A stretch of 64,000 bases of DNA from the NCBI RefSeq assembly GCF_005280295.1, contig NZ_CP040020.1, forward strand, positions 2,728,001-2,792,000. The letters run 5' to 3'. Shown here in pieces: positions 38,159-47,284 of this stretch. The notes under the pieces are model-generated. The model made no database searches. It had not been told where the DNA came from and was given only the letters and a program-made list of their open reading frames with translations. Both the position numbers and the translations under genes were made by a program. The first letter of the stretch is position 1, and each line of letters opens with the position of its first letter. The stretch is from Brevibacterium sp. CS2 (GTDB lineage: Bacteria; Actinomycetota; Actinomycetes; Actinomycetales; Brevibacteriaceae).

Positions 38159-38330
38159 ACGTTCCCCCGCTCCCACTCCTCGCCGATCACCCTGCTGAGA
38201 GTCCCGGTCTCGGAGGATGGGCAGGCGCGCACGCCGACGTCCCTTCTCGCGACTCGCCCGAGCGCTTCCCGCACCGGGTGCGGACTTCGTGAAACGATCG
38301 GCACACAGTCATGACTGGAGGTTGACGCAT

Positions 38331-39497
38331 ATGACGGAGCTGACGCTGCGCGGAGTGCACGACGACGAGGAGCACCTCGTGCTGTCGGACGGTGCCGGCC
38401 ACCACTACCTGCTCCCGATCGACGAGAGCCTGTACGCCGCCGTGCGCCGCGACCGCAATCGTCTGGCCCGGATCCGCGCCGCCGGCGAGCCCGTGCGGCC
38501 CCGCGAGATCCAGGCGATGATCCGGTCGGGCATGACGACCGAGGAGGTCGTCGAGGCGACCGGCGCGACCGCGGACCACGTCCGCGTGTACGAGGGCCCC
38601 GTGCTCGCCGAGCGGCGACACATCGCCGACCGTGCCGGGCAGTGCCTCGTCTACCCCGAGAACAACCCCGACGGCACCCCGAAGCGGCTCCTCGCACTGT
38701 GCCGCGAGCGGCTGCAGATGCGTGATGTCGACCTCGGGTCGATGCGCTGGGACGCCTGGAAGCAGACCTCGGGCACCTGGTACGTCGAGCTGAGCTTCGT
38801 CGCAGCGGACAAGGAGCGCTCGGCCGGCTGGGAGTACGCCCGCGGCTCGATCTCGCCGCTCGACGACGAGGCCCGCTGGCTCTCCGACGCCGGTCCGAGC
38901 GATTCCGGCCCGATCCCGAACTTCGGCAGCGGCTCCGAGCGGGTCTTCAACATCGAGGCCGAGGACGGCAGCACCCGGATCCATGAGGATTCCCCGCGCG
39001 GCAGCCACATGGCCGAGACCGGACGGATCCTCGAGAGCCTGCGACGCCGTCGCGGCCGCCAGTCGGCCGCCGCCGCGGAGCCCGACGGCCTCGGCGACCT
39101 CGCCCGCGCACCGCGCGACACCCCGCCGCCGGGCTCGCGCCGGTCCCTTCGCGCCGTCTCCGACGAGCCCGCCCGTCACCCCGACGGCGCCCACACGGCG
39201 CTCAGCGCCCCCGAGGAGGCCGACGACGCCGGGATCTTCCCGCTCCCGGCCGATGAGCCCGCAGGGCACTCCGGGGCGCCGCAGGACGACGTCTCCGCCG
39301 ACCCGCACCGGGAGGAGCCGGGCCCCGGATCACCGGCCGAGGACCATCCCTCGCTACTCGACGAACCGGGCGTGTCGGACCATCATCACGAAACCCAGCC
39401 GATCCCGCGGCCCGGCGAAGCCGAGGCCCCGCGGAAGAAGGGCCGGTCCTCCGTCCCCCGCTGGGACGAGATCATGTTCGGCTCCAAGCGCGACTGA
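38331..39497 (+). CDS. sepH: Septation protein SepH (DUF3071)
   Basis: Actinobacterial cell-division protein that binds FtsZ and promotes filament assembly. 388 residues. The N-terminal DUF3071 domain begins ELTLRGVHDDEEHLVLSDG and contains a helix-turn-helix (REIQAMIRSGMTTEEVVEATG) used for FtsZ contact, then the block DGTPKRLLALCRERLQMRDV. A long disordered acidic Pro-rich region follows, and the conserved tail SVPRWDEIMFGSK closes the protein. TGGAGG precedes the ATG at 38331. Confidence 0.9.
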   Translation: MTELTLRGVHDDEEHLVLSDGAGHHYLLPIDESLYAAVRRDRNRLARIRAAGEPVRPREIQAMIRSGMTTEEVVEATGATADHVRVYEGPVLAERRHIADRAGQCLVYPENNPDGTPKRLLALCRERLQMRDVDLGSMRWDAWKQTSGTWYVELSFVAADKERSAGWEYARGSISPLDDEARWLSDAGPSDSGPIPNFGSGSERVFNIEAEDGSTRIHEDSPRGSHMAETGRILESLRRRRGRQSAAAAEPDGLGDLARAPRDTPPPGSRRSLRAVSDEPARHPDGAHTALSAPEEADDAGIFPLPADEPAGHSGAPQDDVSADPHREEPGPGSPAEDHPSLLDEPGVSDHHHETQPIPRPGEAEAPRKKGRSSVPRWDEIMFGSKRD

Positions 39498-39547
39498 CGC
39501 ACACCCGGACAAGTCACCGGTCCGGGCAGCGACCTGTCCGGACGATC

Positions 39548-39595
39548 GCTGATCCGGGAGGCGGCTGATCCAGGAGACGACTGATCCGGGCGGAG
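39548..39595. repeat. Tandem 16-bp repeat between sepH and cydDC
   Basis: Three adjacent 16-bp units with core CTGATCC: GCTGATCCGGGAGGCG, GCTGATCCAGGAGACG and ACTGATCCGGGCGGAG. Non-coding, directly downstream of two convergent genes. Confidence 0.75.
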
Positions 39596-39607
39596 CCGTA
39601 CGGCTCC
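39592..39607 (-). terminator. Short palindrome after the cydDC stop
   Basis: GGAGCCGTACGGCTCC is a perfect palindrome touching the cydDC stop codon; as RNA it gives a six-pair stem with a GTAC loop. A compact terminator is likely but lacks a T tract. Confidence 0.45.
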
Positions 39608-42600
39608 TCAGACGAGGACGATCCGCTCGTCGTGGGCGCCCACGAGTCCCGGATCGTGGCTCACGAGGACGACAGCCACCCCGTCGAGCCCGGCCCGCAG
39701 GTCCCCCATGAGGTCCGCGCTCATCTGGGCGTCGAGGTGGGCGGTGGGCTCGTCGAGGACGATGACCTCGGAATGCGCGAGCAGGGTGCGCGCCACGGCC
39801 AGACGCTGCCGCTGTCCGCCGGACAGGAAAGCCCCCGAGGCGCCGATCCGCGCATCGAGGCCGGCGTCGGCGGCGAGATCGCGCAATCCGACCCGGGTGA
39901 GCACGGCGCGCAGCTCCGCATCGGTCGGCGCATCGTCCTTCGGCCGCCCGATGAGCAGGTTCGCCCGCAGGCTCGAGTCGAACACGTGCGCCTCCTGCGG
40001 GCACCACGACACCTGGCCGGCGAGGTCCATCGGGCCCAGTCCCCGCGTCGGTCGTCCGTTGATCCGGTACTCCCCCGCGCTCGGGTCGAGGAAGAGCAGG
40101 AGGATGCTCACGAGCGTCGTCTTGCCCGATCCCGAAGGCCCGGTGACCGTGGTCCACTCCCGGGCATCGATCCGGGCGCTGACGCCGGAGAACACCGGGG
40201 AGTCGGTACCCGGCCAGGTCGCGGCGAGATCGTCGAGCTCGATGTCCGTGATCACCTCGGGCCCGTCGCCGGAGCCCAGCCGGGCTGCGGGATCCGCGTC
40301 GTCGAGGGCGTCGACCCGGCCGAGGACGGCCACGAGCGCGGGCCACTGCTGGACGGAGGCGAGCGCATCGGTGAAGCAGTCGATGAGGGCGAGCGGCAGG
40401 AGCACGGCCACGGCGAGCAGCTCCCCGCTCAGCGTTCCGGAGGTCACGGCGCCGGCGAGGACGGGGAGCATGAGCACGCCGGTGAGCACGCCGACGACGG
40501 TGATCACGGCCTCGCCGATCCCGGTGGCGCGGACAGCGCGGGCCTCGTGCGCCCCGGCCCGCGCATCGGTGGCGAGGAAGCGCTCGACGACCTGTGGAGC
40601 AGCTCCGTTGACCTGGAGGTCCTCGCGCGCCCAGAGGAGCCCGGCGAGCGCGGTGAGCACGGTGGTGCGCGTGCGGCGCGCTGCGCTCGTCGCCCGCCGG
40701 TCGGCGAGCCGGGTGAGCAGCGGTGCCAAGCCCAGGCTCAGCAGCGCGCCGAGACCCATGACGAGGCCGGCCGCGGGATGGATGAGTGCGAGGGTCACGA
40801 CGGCGGCGAGCGCCACGACGACCGCGACCACCGGCGGCAGCACGACCCGCGGGGCGAGATCGCGCACGTCGTCGACATCGGCGATGAGCCGGCTGAGGGC
40901 GACCTCGCCGCGCAGCAGCGTCCGGTTGGCGGTGCCGGTCGCGGCGAAGGACAGCCAGATCCGCTCCCGCAGCCGGGTGAGCGAATCGAGGATCGCGCGG
41001 TGGAGGACGAGCCGCTCGGCGTACTTGAGCACGGTGCGGGCGAGCCCGAAGAACCGGACGCCGACGATCGCGACGAGCAGGTACATGATCGGCGGCTGGA
41101 ACGAGGCATGGACGATGAGCCACGCGGAGACCCCGGTGAGTGCGGCGCCGGCGGCGACGGCGCCCACCCCGCAGAGGACGGCGAGGAGGAAGCGCGGCGA
41201 GCGCATGTCGACGGCTCGGGAGAGCCTGCGGCGGATCGTCGCGGCCGGCAGCGCGGGCACCTCGGGTGCGGTGGGGTAGTCATCGGACGGTGCGGCGGGA
41301 GCGACGTCCGGGCGGGGGCCGGTCTCCGGTGCGCGCGGCGCGCCGGCGGCGTCGGTCGCGTCTGCCGGGCCGACGGCGGGCGGTCGAGCCGTGTCGAAAC
41401 CCGCGGGCTCCGCCGCACCCGTGTGCGGTGCTGTTCCGGCGCGCACAACGGCCGGGTCCGCGGGGTCGAGGCCCGGGCGGACCTCGATCCGGGTGCCCCC
41501 CGCGGCGAGCAGGTCGAGGTCGTGGGTCGCGGCGATCACCGGGACCGCCCGGGAGACGGCGGTGAGACTGCTGCGCACCGTGGAGGCGGAGTCCGCGTCG
41601 AGGTGCGCGGTGGGCTCGTCGACGAGCAGCAGCCGGGCTCCGGCCTCCACCCGGGCGAAGGCGCGGGCGAGCGCGAGGCGGCGCAGCTCACCGGGGCTGA
41701 GCGCGGCGCACGGGGTCTGCGGGTCGACCGCGAGCGCCGCCATCGCCAGACAGCGGGCGAGCACGGCGTCATCGAGCCGCGGCCCGCCGGCCGAGGCGTG
41801 GAGGGCGAGCTCCTCGGCGACGGTGGGGGCGCTCGTGCGGGGGCTCTGCCCCGCGTGGGCGAGGCGCTCCGGCACCCCCCTCACCGTGCCGCCGATGCGG
41901 CATCCCGCATCCTCCCGGACGAGTCCGGCGAGCACGCCGAGCAGGGTCGACTTCCCCGCACCCGAGGGCCCGTGGAGGACGGTGAGACCGGGATCCGGGA
42001 TGTGCGCATCGAGGGCGCGCAGCGCGGCCCGGGAGCGCCCCGCGTAGTGGACGCTCAGGCCGCGGATGTCGATGCCCTCACCTGCGTCATCCGTCCGGGC
42101 GGCCACTGGGGCGGCGACGGGGCGGCCGATGAGCGCACGGACGCGGGCGAACGCGGCCATCCCATTCTCCGTCGAGTGGAAGGCGGCGCCGAGCTGACGC
42201 AGCGGCAGGTAGCACTCGGGCGCGAGGATGAGCGCGAAGAGGCCGTCGGAGAGCTCCATCGTCCCGTACACGAGCCGCACGCCGATGAACACCGCGACGA
42301 GTGCGACGGAGATCGTGGAGATGAATTCGAGCGCGAGCGCGGAGAGGAACGCCACCCGCAGGGTCTGCATCGTCGTGTCCCGATAGGTCTCGCTCGTGTC
42401 CCGCAGGGCGCGGGTCTGGGCGAGCACGCGCCCGAGCCCGACGAGCACCGGCAGGCCCCGGGCGAGCTCGACGAGCGCGGTGGACAGACGGTCGAGGGCA
42501 GTCGTCGCATCCGCGATCCGGTCCGCGGAGTAGCGACCGATGAGCACCATGAAGACGGGGACGAGCGGCAGGGTGAGCACGATGATGAGGGCGCTGACCC

Positions 42601-43063
42601 AGTCGGAGAACGCGATCCGGGCGACGATGAGCAGCGGGATCGCCGCGGAGCCGGTGAGTGCGGGGAGCACCGCGGTGAAGTAGTCGTCGAGATCGTCGAG
42701 GGCACGGGTGGCGGCGAGCGTCAGCGCCCCGTCGGACACGGGCACGTCGCGGGTCGAGCCGGCGAAGGTGCGGTGCACGAGTGCGGCGCGCAGGTCGGTC
42801 TTGACCCCGATCGCCGCACGTGCCCCGGCGGTCCGCGAGGCCCACACCGCCGCGGCGCGCAGGACTGCTCCGAGCACGCCGGTGAGCACCGCGGCGGTGA
42901 CCGGCCGGCCCTCGATGAGTCCCACGACCCCGCGGGCGATCCCCTCGGCGACGAGGACGAGGCCGAGCGCCTTGATGCAGGCGATGAGTCCCAGCTGCCA
43001 CAGCGCTCGCCTCCCCTGGCGGGAGGCGAGCGCGATGGACGCCGGGGACTGCCGGTCGCTCAC
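39608..43063 (-). CDS. cydDC: Fused CydD-CydC ABC transporter for bd oxidase assembly
   Basis: A 1151-residue single chain holding both halves of the CydDC exporter, which sends reductants such as glutathione or cysteine outward, binds heme, and is needed for bd oxidase assembly. The CydD half has a six-helix domain and ATPase with Walker A GPSGAGKST near 366 and Walker B LLLVDEPTAHLD; its signature reads LSPGELRRLALA instead of LSGGQ. A Pro/Ala linker (about 520-600) joins the CydC half, with GPSGSGKTT near 976, LSGGQRQRLAVARTL and VIVLDEPTAHLD. The degenerate first signature suggests only one fully active ATP site. GTG overlaps the cydB stop. Confidence 0.92.
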   Translation of the reverse strand: MSDRQSPASIALASRQGRRALWQLGLIACIKALGLVLVAEGIARGVVGLIEGRPVTAAVLTGVLGAVLRAAAVWASRTAGARAAIGVKTDLRAALVHRTFAGSTRDVPVSDGALTLAATRALDDLDDYFTAVLPALTGSAAIPLLIVARIAFSDWVSALIIVLTLPLVPVFMVLIGRYSADRIADATTALDRLSTALVELARGLPVLVGLGRVLAQTRALRDTSETYRDTTMQTLRVAFLSALALEFISTISVALVAVFIGVRLVYGTMELSDGLFALILAPECYLPLRQLGAAFHSTENGMAAFARVRALIGRPVAAPVAARTDDAGEGIDIRGLSVHYAGRSRAALRALDAHIPDPGLTVLHGPSGAGKSTLLGVLAGLVREDAGCRIGGTVRGVPERLAHAGQSPRTSAPTVAEELALHASAGGPRLDDAVLARCLAMAALAVDPQTPCAALSPGELRRLALARAFARVEAGARLLLVDEPTAHLDADSASTVRSSLTAVSRAVPVIAATHDLDLLAAGGTRIEVRPGLDPADPAVVRAGTAPHTGAAEPAGFDTARPPAVGPADATDAAGAPRAPETGPRPDVAPAAPSDDYPTAPEVPALPAATIRRRLSRAVDMRSPRFLLAVLCGVGAVAAGAALTGVSAWLIVHASFQPPIMYLLVAIVGVRFFGLARTVLKYAERLVLHRAILDSLTRLRERIWLSFAATGTANRTLLRGEVALSRLIADVDDVRDLAPRVVLPPVVAVVVALAAVVTLALIHPAAGLVMGLGALLSLGLAPLLTRLADRRATSAARRTRTTVLTALAGLLWAREDLQVNGAAPQVVERFLATDARAGAHEARAVRATGIGEAVITVVGVLTGVLMLPVLAGAVTSGTLSGELLAVAVLLPLALIDCFTDALASVQQWPALVAVLGRVDALDDADPAARLGSGDGPEVITDIELDDLAATWPGTDSPVFSGVSARIDAREWTTVTGPSGSGKTTLVSILLLFLDPSAGEYRINGRPTRGLGPMDLAGQVSWCPQEAHVFDSSLRANLLIGRPKDDAPTDAELRAVLTRVGLRDLAADAGLDARIGASGAFLSGGQRQRLAVARTLLAHSEVIVLDEPTAHLDAQMSADLMGDLRAGLDGVAVVLVSHDPGLVGAHDERIVLV

Positions 43064-44097
43064 TGGTGGTGGCTGCGGATCGCCACCGGGACCTGATGGG
43101 CGGGCGGGATGTGCTCGACCCGCAGGCGGCTCGCGAAGATCCGGTAGACCCAGATCTGGTAGACGAGCACGATCGGCACGAAGATCGCGGCGACGACGAG
43201 CATGACGGTGAGCGTGTACGTCGAGGACGAGGCGTTCGCGACGGTGAGCGAGAACGCGGGATCGAGCGTCGAGGGCATGACGTTCGGGTAGACGTTCGAG
43301 AAGATCGAGGCCACGCCGAGGACGAGGAACAGCGCCTGGGCGATGAACGCGGGCTTCTCCGCACCGCGTCGGATGAGCACCCACATCGCGACCGCGCAGG
43401 CGGCGGCGAGGACGATGAGCACCCAGCCGAGGAGCTTCGCGTTGAGCAGCTGCACCCAGATCACCCACACGACGATCGGCAGCAGGAGGAACGGGGCGCC
43501 GAGCGCGGCTGTCCGGCGGGCGCGCTCGCGCACCGGGCCGTCGGTCTTGAGGGAGAGGTAGAGCAGGCCGTGGAGGAGGCAGAACCCGACCACTCCGAGG
43601 CCGCCGACGATCGCCGGCAGGCTGAGCCAGGCGAAGGGCCCGCCGGTGTTGTCGCCGTTGGCGTTGAGCGGCATGCCGGTGGTGGTGAGCGCGAGCATCG
43701 CGCCGACGCAGAACGCGGCGACGAGGGATCCGGCGGACAGGCACCAGGTCCAGCCGCTGCGCCACCGGTCCGAGTAGCCCTTGCCGCGGTACTCGATCGC
43801 CACCGCCCGGAAGATCAGGGCGAGCAGCGCGAGCGTGAGCGGCAGGTAGAGCGCGGAGAACAGCGAGGCGTACCACATGGGGAACGCGGCGAAGGTCGCC
43901 CCGCCCGCGGTGATGAGCCACACCTCGTTGCCGTCCCACACGGGGCCGATGGTGTTGAGCAGGAGGCGGCGCTCCCGCTCGTCCTTGGCGAAGCCCTTGA
44001 GGAGCATCCCGACGCCGAGGTCGAAGCCCTCGAGGAAGAGATAGCCCAGCCACAGGACGGCGATGAGCACGAACCAGATCGTCGGCATGAGTTCCAT
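43060..44097 (-). CDS. cydB: Cytochrome bd ubiquinol oxidase subunit II
   Basis: Membrane subunit of the high-affinity bd-type terminal oxidase. 345 residues with eight or nine helices. Family signatures are FLEGFDLGVGML near the N terminus and NTIGPVWDGNEVWLI, with AIEYRGKG and FSNVYPNVMPSTLDP later. It lies between cydA (16-base gap) and cydDC (GTGA overlap), in the standard actinobacterial order. Confidence 0.95.
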   Translation of the reverse strand: MELMPTIWFVLIAVLWLGYLFLEGFDLGVGMLLKGFAKDERERRLLLNTIGPVWDGNEVWLITAGGATFAAFPMWYASLFSALYLPLTLALLALIFRAVAIEYRGKGYSDRWRSGWTWCLSAGSLVAAFCVGAMLALTTTGMPLNANGDNTGGPFAWLSLPAIVGGLGVVGFCLLHGLLYLSLKTDGPVRERARRTAALGAPFLLLPIVVWVIWVQLLNAKLLGWVLIVLAAACAVAMWVLIRRGAEKPAFIAQALFLVLGVASIFSNVYPNVMPSTLDPAFSLTVANASSSTYTLTVMLVVAAIFVPIVLVYQIWVYRIFASRLRVEHIPPAHQVPVAIRSHHQ

Positions 44098-44113
44098 CGT
44101 TCGATCCCCTTCC

Positions 44114-45691
44114 TCAGTACGCGAACGACAGGACGTCGTCGTCGCTCCGGTCGACCACCGGCTTGTAGTTGGTCGTATCGATCTCCGGCATCGCGGACAC
44201 CACCCCGCCGCGCACGTACTTGATGATGAGGCCGAGCTCGAACACCATGAGCACGCCGTAGACGAGGGTGAGCGACACGAGGGAGAACAGCAGCTCGCCG
44301 GGCGTCACGGACGGGGAGATCGCGGCGGCGGTGTAGAGGAACACCCCGTCGATCCCCGAGGGGTCCGGATTGGGCGCGACGACGAAGGGCTGGCGGCCCA
44401 TCTCGGTGAAGATCCAGCCGGCGGAGTTCGCGATGAACGGGGCGGTGATGCCCCACAGCGCCAGGTGGGTGAGGAATGTCGACGACGGCACGGTGCCCTT
44501 GCGGGTGACCCAGAGCGCGAGGGCGCCGGCGGCGGCGGCGAGCACGCCGAAGCCGATCATCAGACGGAAGCCCCAGTAGGTGATGAACATCGAGGGCTGG
44601 TAGTCGATCTCCTGTCCGGAGTAGTCCCCGTACATGTCGTCGGAGGGCATATGGGTGCCGTAGGCCTCCTCGTACTCCGGGATGAGGGTGGAGACGCCGG
44701 GCACCTCGGTGCTGAAGTCGCCGTTGGCGAGGAAGGACAGGATGCCCGGGATCTCGATGACCGGCACGACGTCGTCGCAGCTGTTCGAGCTGAGGTCGCC
44801 GATGGTGAGCACGGAGAATTCGGTGCCGTCGTGGCAGGACGCCTCGGCCGAGGCCATCTTCATCGGCTGCTGCTCGTACATGAGCTTGGCCTGGATGTCG
44901 CCGGTGATCGCGACGAGCACGAAGGCGATGACGGCCGTCCAGCCGCCGATCCGCAGCGAGCGCCACCACACGGAGTAGTCGGTCTCGTCGCGGCCGGGCA
45001 CCTCGGGGGCGGAGCCGACGACCACGCGGCCGTCGGGGCCGACGGTGTCGATGCCGTCCTTGCGGCGACGCCACAGGTGGTACCAGGCGATGCCGAGGAG
45101 GAACGCGCCGCCGACCGCGGTGGCACCGGCGAGCGTGTGGGTGTAGGCGGCGAGCGCGGTGCTGTTCGTCATCACCGCGAACACATCGGTCATGACCGGG
45201 CGCCCGTCGATGAGCTCGACGCCCACCGGGTGCTGCATCCACGAGTTCGCGACGATGATGAAGTAGGCCGACAGCCAGGATCCGATGACGGCCGCCCACA
45301 GGACGCCGAGGTGGAGCTTTCGGCTCAGTCGACCCCAGCCGAAGATCCACAGGCCGAGGAACACCGATTCGAGGAAGAAGGCGATGAGCGCCTCCATGGC
45401 GAGCGGGGCGCCGAACACGTCGCCGACGAAGCGGGAGTACTCCGACCACGCCATCCCGAACTGGAACTCCTGGACGATGCCGGTGGCGACGCCCATGATG
45501 AAGTTGATGAGGTAGAGCTTGCCCCAGAACTTCGTGGCCCGCAGCCACATCTCGTTGCCGGTGCGGTGGTACATCGTCTGCAGGATGGCGACGAGCAGGC
45601 CGAGCCCGAGCGTCAGCGGCACCATCCAGAAGTGGTAGACCGTGGTGATGCCGAACTGCCACCGGCCGATGAGGACTGGATCGAGATCCAC
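44114..45691 (-). CDS. cydA: Cytochrome bd ubiquinol oxidase subunit I
   Basis: Heme-bearing catalytic subunit that oxidises menaquinol or ubiquinol and reduces oxygen to water without proton pumping. 525 residues. Heme ligands are visible: His in ITTVYHFWMVPL, His in YTHTLAGATAV, and Met in GFRLMIGFG. GWIFTEMGRQP, typical of the family, is present, and the Q-loop region (about 260-330) is of the short type. The GTG at 45691 has GGGAGG five bases upstream; an ATG at 45823 would add a non-conserved tail. It is divergent from a BlaI-type gene, with an inverted repeat in the shared region. Confidence 0.95.
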   Translation of the reverse strand: MDLDPVLIGRWQFGITTVYHFWMVPLTLGLGLLVAILQTMYHRTGNEMWLRATKFWGKLYLINFIMGVATGIVQEFQFGMAWSEYSRFVGDVFGAPLAMEALIAFFLESVFLGLWIFGWGRLSRKLHLGVLWAAVIGSWLSAYFIIVANSWMQHPVGVELIDGRPVMTDVFAVMTNSTALAAYTHTLAGATAVGGAFLLGIAWYHLWRRRKDGIDTVGPDGRVVVGSAPEVPGRDETDYSVWWRSLRIGGWTAVIAFVLVAITGDIQAKLMYEQQPMKMASAEASCHDGTEFSVLTIGDLSSNSCDDVVPVIEIPGILSFLANGDFSTEVPGVSTLIPEYEEAYGTHMPSDDMYGDYSGQEIDYQPSMFITYWGFRLMIGFGVLAAAAGALALWVTRKGTVPSSTFLTHLALWGITAPFIANSAGWIFTEMGRQPFVVAPNPDPSGIDGVFLYTAAAISPSVTPGELLFSLVSLTLVYGVLMVFELGLIIKYVRGGVVSAMPEIDTTNYKPVVDRSDDDVLSFAY

Positions 45692-45762
45692 GAACGCCTC
45701 CCTGTTCTCCGTCGTATCGGGGCGCACCGGGGCCCGGCGACGTCTCGTGATTCTGCTGCGGT

Positions 45763-45779
45763 TTCTACTGTCCGTAGAA
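45763..45779. promoter_or_regulatory. Candidate BlaI-type operator, cydA side
   Basis: TTCTACTGTCCGTAGAA is an inverted repeat with six-base arms around five bases. It lies 72-88 bases before the cydA start, overlapping or next to a possible -10 (TATTCT on the minus strand). CTAC-N-GTAG symmetry resembles actinobacterial BlaI sites. Confidence 0.55.
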
Positions 45780-45862
45780 TACTCCGACTCCACGGCAACC
45801 ACGAATGTTCTCGGAAATGACACTCAACCGTCTCGTATGGTGGCGCGTCGGCGGTGGACCGG

Positions 45863-45877
45863 ACTACACTGCGTGGT
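45863..45877. promoter_or_regulatory. Candidate BlaI-type operator, blaI side
   Basis: ACTACACTGCGTGGT has the same arms-N5-arms layout as the cydA-side site with one mismatch. It contains TACACT (45865-45870), a good -10 hexamer for the BlaI-type gene that starts at 45936, so it may mediate autoregulation. Confidence 0.5.
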
Positions 45878-45935
45878 GGGCGCGGCCATCCGCAGACCGC
45901 GACTGCAAGCATTCTGACTGATCGGGGCGACGAGC

Positions 45936-46295
45936 GTGGGAACACTGGGTGAACTGGAGCGCAGCGTGATGAACGCCTTGTGGAATCACCCCGCCGGCCT
46001 CACCGCGGCCGGCCTCCGCGATGCGCTCAGCGACCGCGATCCCGCACTCACGACGGTCCACACCGTGCTCACCCGGCTCGAGAAGAAGGGCCTGGTGACC
46101 CGGGTCCGCGCCGAGCGCCCCCACCGCTACCTCACCGTGTCGAGCCGCGAGGACCACGTGGCCGAACTCATGACCGAGGTCCTCGACCAGGCCCCGGACC
46201 GCCACGCCGTGCTCGCCCGCTTCCTCGGCTCCGTGTCGGATTCCGACACGGCCTTCCTGTCCTCGCTGCTCCAGCGCCCGCTCGTCCAGCGCTGA
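45936..46295 (+). CDS. BlaI/MecI/CopY family transcriptional regulator
   Basis: A 119-residue winged-helix repressor. LGELERSVMNALWNHPAGL starts the DNA-binding domain, and TTVHTVLTRLEKKGLVTRVR is the recognition helix and wing; the C-terminal helices form the dimer domain. Family members are released from DNA by proteolysis triggered by an M56 membrane protease. It precedes an M56 gene by 28 bases and is divergent from cydA. The GTG start at 45936 is supported by family length; the ribosome site is weak. Confidence 0.92.
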   Translation: MGTLGELERSVMNALWNHPAGLTAAGLRDALSDRDPALTTVHTVLTRLEKKGLVTRVRAERPHRYLTVSSREDHVAELMTEVLDQAPDRHAVLARFLGSVSDSDTAFLSSLLQRPLVQR

Positions 46296-46323
46296 GGACC
46301 GACGCCCGACCGGGCGGCCCGCG

Positions 46324-47217
46324 ATGCTCATCACCGGAACCCTCCTCGCCGTGCTGGCCCTCGTGCTCGCGTGGCCGGTGCCGGTCGCGCTCGCGCGCCG
46401 CTCCCCGCTCATCGACCCGCTCTCCCGGCTCGTGCTGTGGCAGGCGGTGGGCCTCGCCGGCGGACTCTCGCTCATCGGCACCGCCGTCGTGTTCGCGACC
46501 GCTCCGATGGCCGGCTCACTCGGTGACGGACTGATCGGCCTCGCCGACCTGCAGGCGCTGTCCGTGCTCGCGTGGTGGCAGTGGCTGCTGCTCCTCGTCG
46601 CGGTGCTCCTCACCGTCCGCCTCATCGGCTCGCTCCTCGTGCAGTCCGTGCTCGTCCTCAGGCACCGGCGCAGGCACTCCGCGCTCGTCGACCTCCTCAC
46701 CGAGCCTTCGGCCGAGCTGCCGAACACACGGGTGCTCACCAGCGACAGCCCGGTCGCCTACTGCCTGCCGGGCCGCGGCTCGGGCACGACGGTGGTGACG
46801 ACCGGTCTGCTCGCGGTGCTCACCGATGAGCAGCGGAGGGCCGTCGTCGCGCACGAGCAGGCGCACCTCGACCTCCACCACGATCTGCTCGTGCTGCCGT
46901 TCGCGGCATGGAACCGGGCGCTGCCGTTCGTCCCGGCGACCTCGACCGCGCTCGCCGCGGTGTCCGCGCTCATCGAGTTCATGGCCGACGACCGGGCGCG
47001 TGCGAGCCTGGGCGCCGCACCGCTGGCGGAGGCCGTCGAGACCGGAGCACGCGTCCATCCCGGGGCGCACAGCACGGATCTCACCCGGGCACGGCTCGCC
47101 CGCCTCGACCGTGAGCTCCCCGCGGCGCGCACCCGCGTGCGGACGGTCAAGCTCGTCGCGGCCGCGTGCCTCGTGCTCGTCCCGACGCTCATCCTCGCCG
47201 CACCCACGCTGGCCTGA
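46324..47217 (+). CDS. M56 family membrane metallopeptidase (BlaR1-like, no sensor domain)
   Basis: A 297-residue membrane protease. Several hydrophobic segments surround a cytosolic zinc domain with the HExxH motif in VVAHEQAHLDLHHD and an additional Glu in ALIEFMADDRAR. The protein ends after a final helix, with no penicillin-binding sensor domain, so it is not a beta-lactam receptor of the staphylococcal kind. It is expected to cleave or inactivate the adjacent BlaI-type repressor in response to an unknown signal. Confidence 0.88.
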   Translation: MLITGTLLAVLALVLAWPVPVALARRSPLIDPLSRLVLWQAVGLAGGLSLIGTAVVFATAPMAGSLGDGLIGLADLQALSVLAWWQWLLLLVAVLLTVRLIGSLLVQSVLVLRHRRRHSALVDLLTEPSAELPNTRVLTSDSPVAYCLPGRGSGTTVVTTGLLAVLTDEQRRAVVAHEQAHLDLHHDLLVLPFAAWNRALPFVPATSTALAAVSALIEFMADDRARASLGAAPLAEAVETGARVHPGAHSTDLTRARLARLDRELPAARTRVRTVKLVAAACLVLVPTLILAAPTLA

Positions 47218-47284
47218 TCCGGGTCGACGCGAGGCGGCTCCGGAGCGGACGGGCCGCAGCGGCCCCGGCCAGGAGCGTGACGGC

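Noticed and set aside
39632..43096. A 1154-codon open frame on the plus strand opposite cydDC
   Set aside because: Antisense shadow of the fused transporter; low-complexity Arg/Glu/Gly content, no motif and no ribosome site.
47251..47265. GGGCCGCAGCGGCCC as a terminator between the M56 and topoisomerase genes
   Set aside because: Symmetric, but the loop would be only a few bases and there is no T tract; too weak to call.
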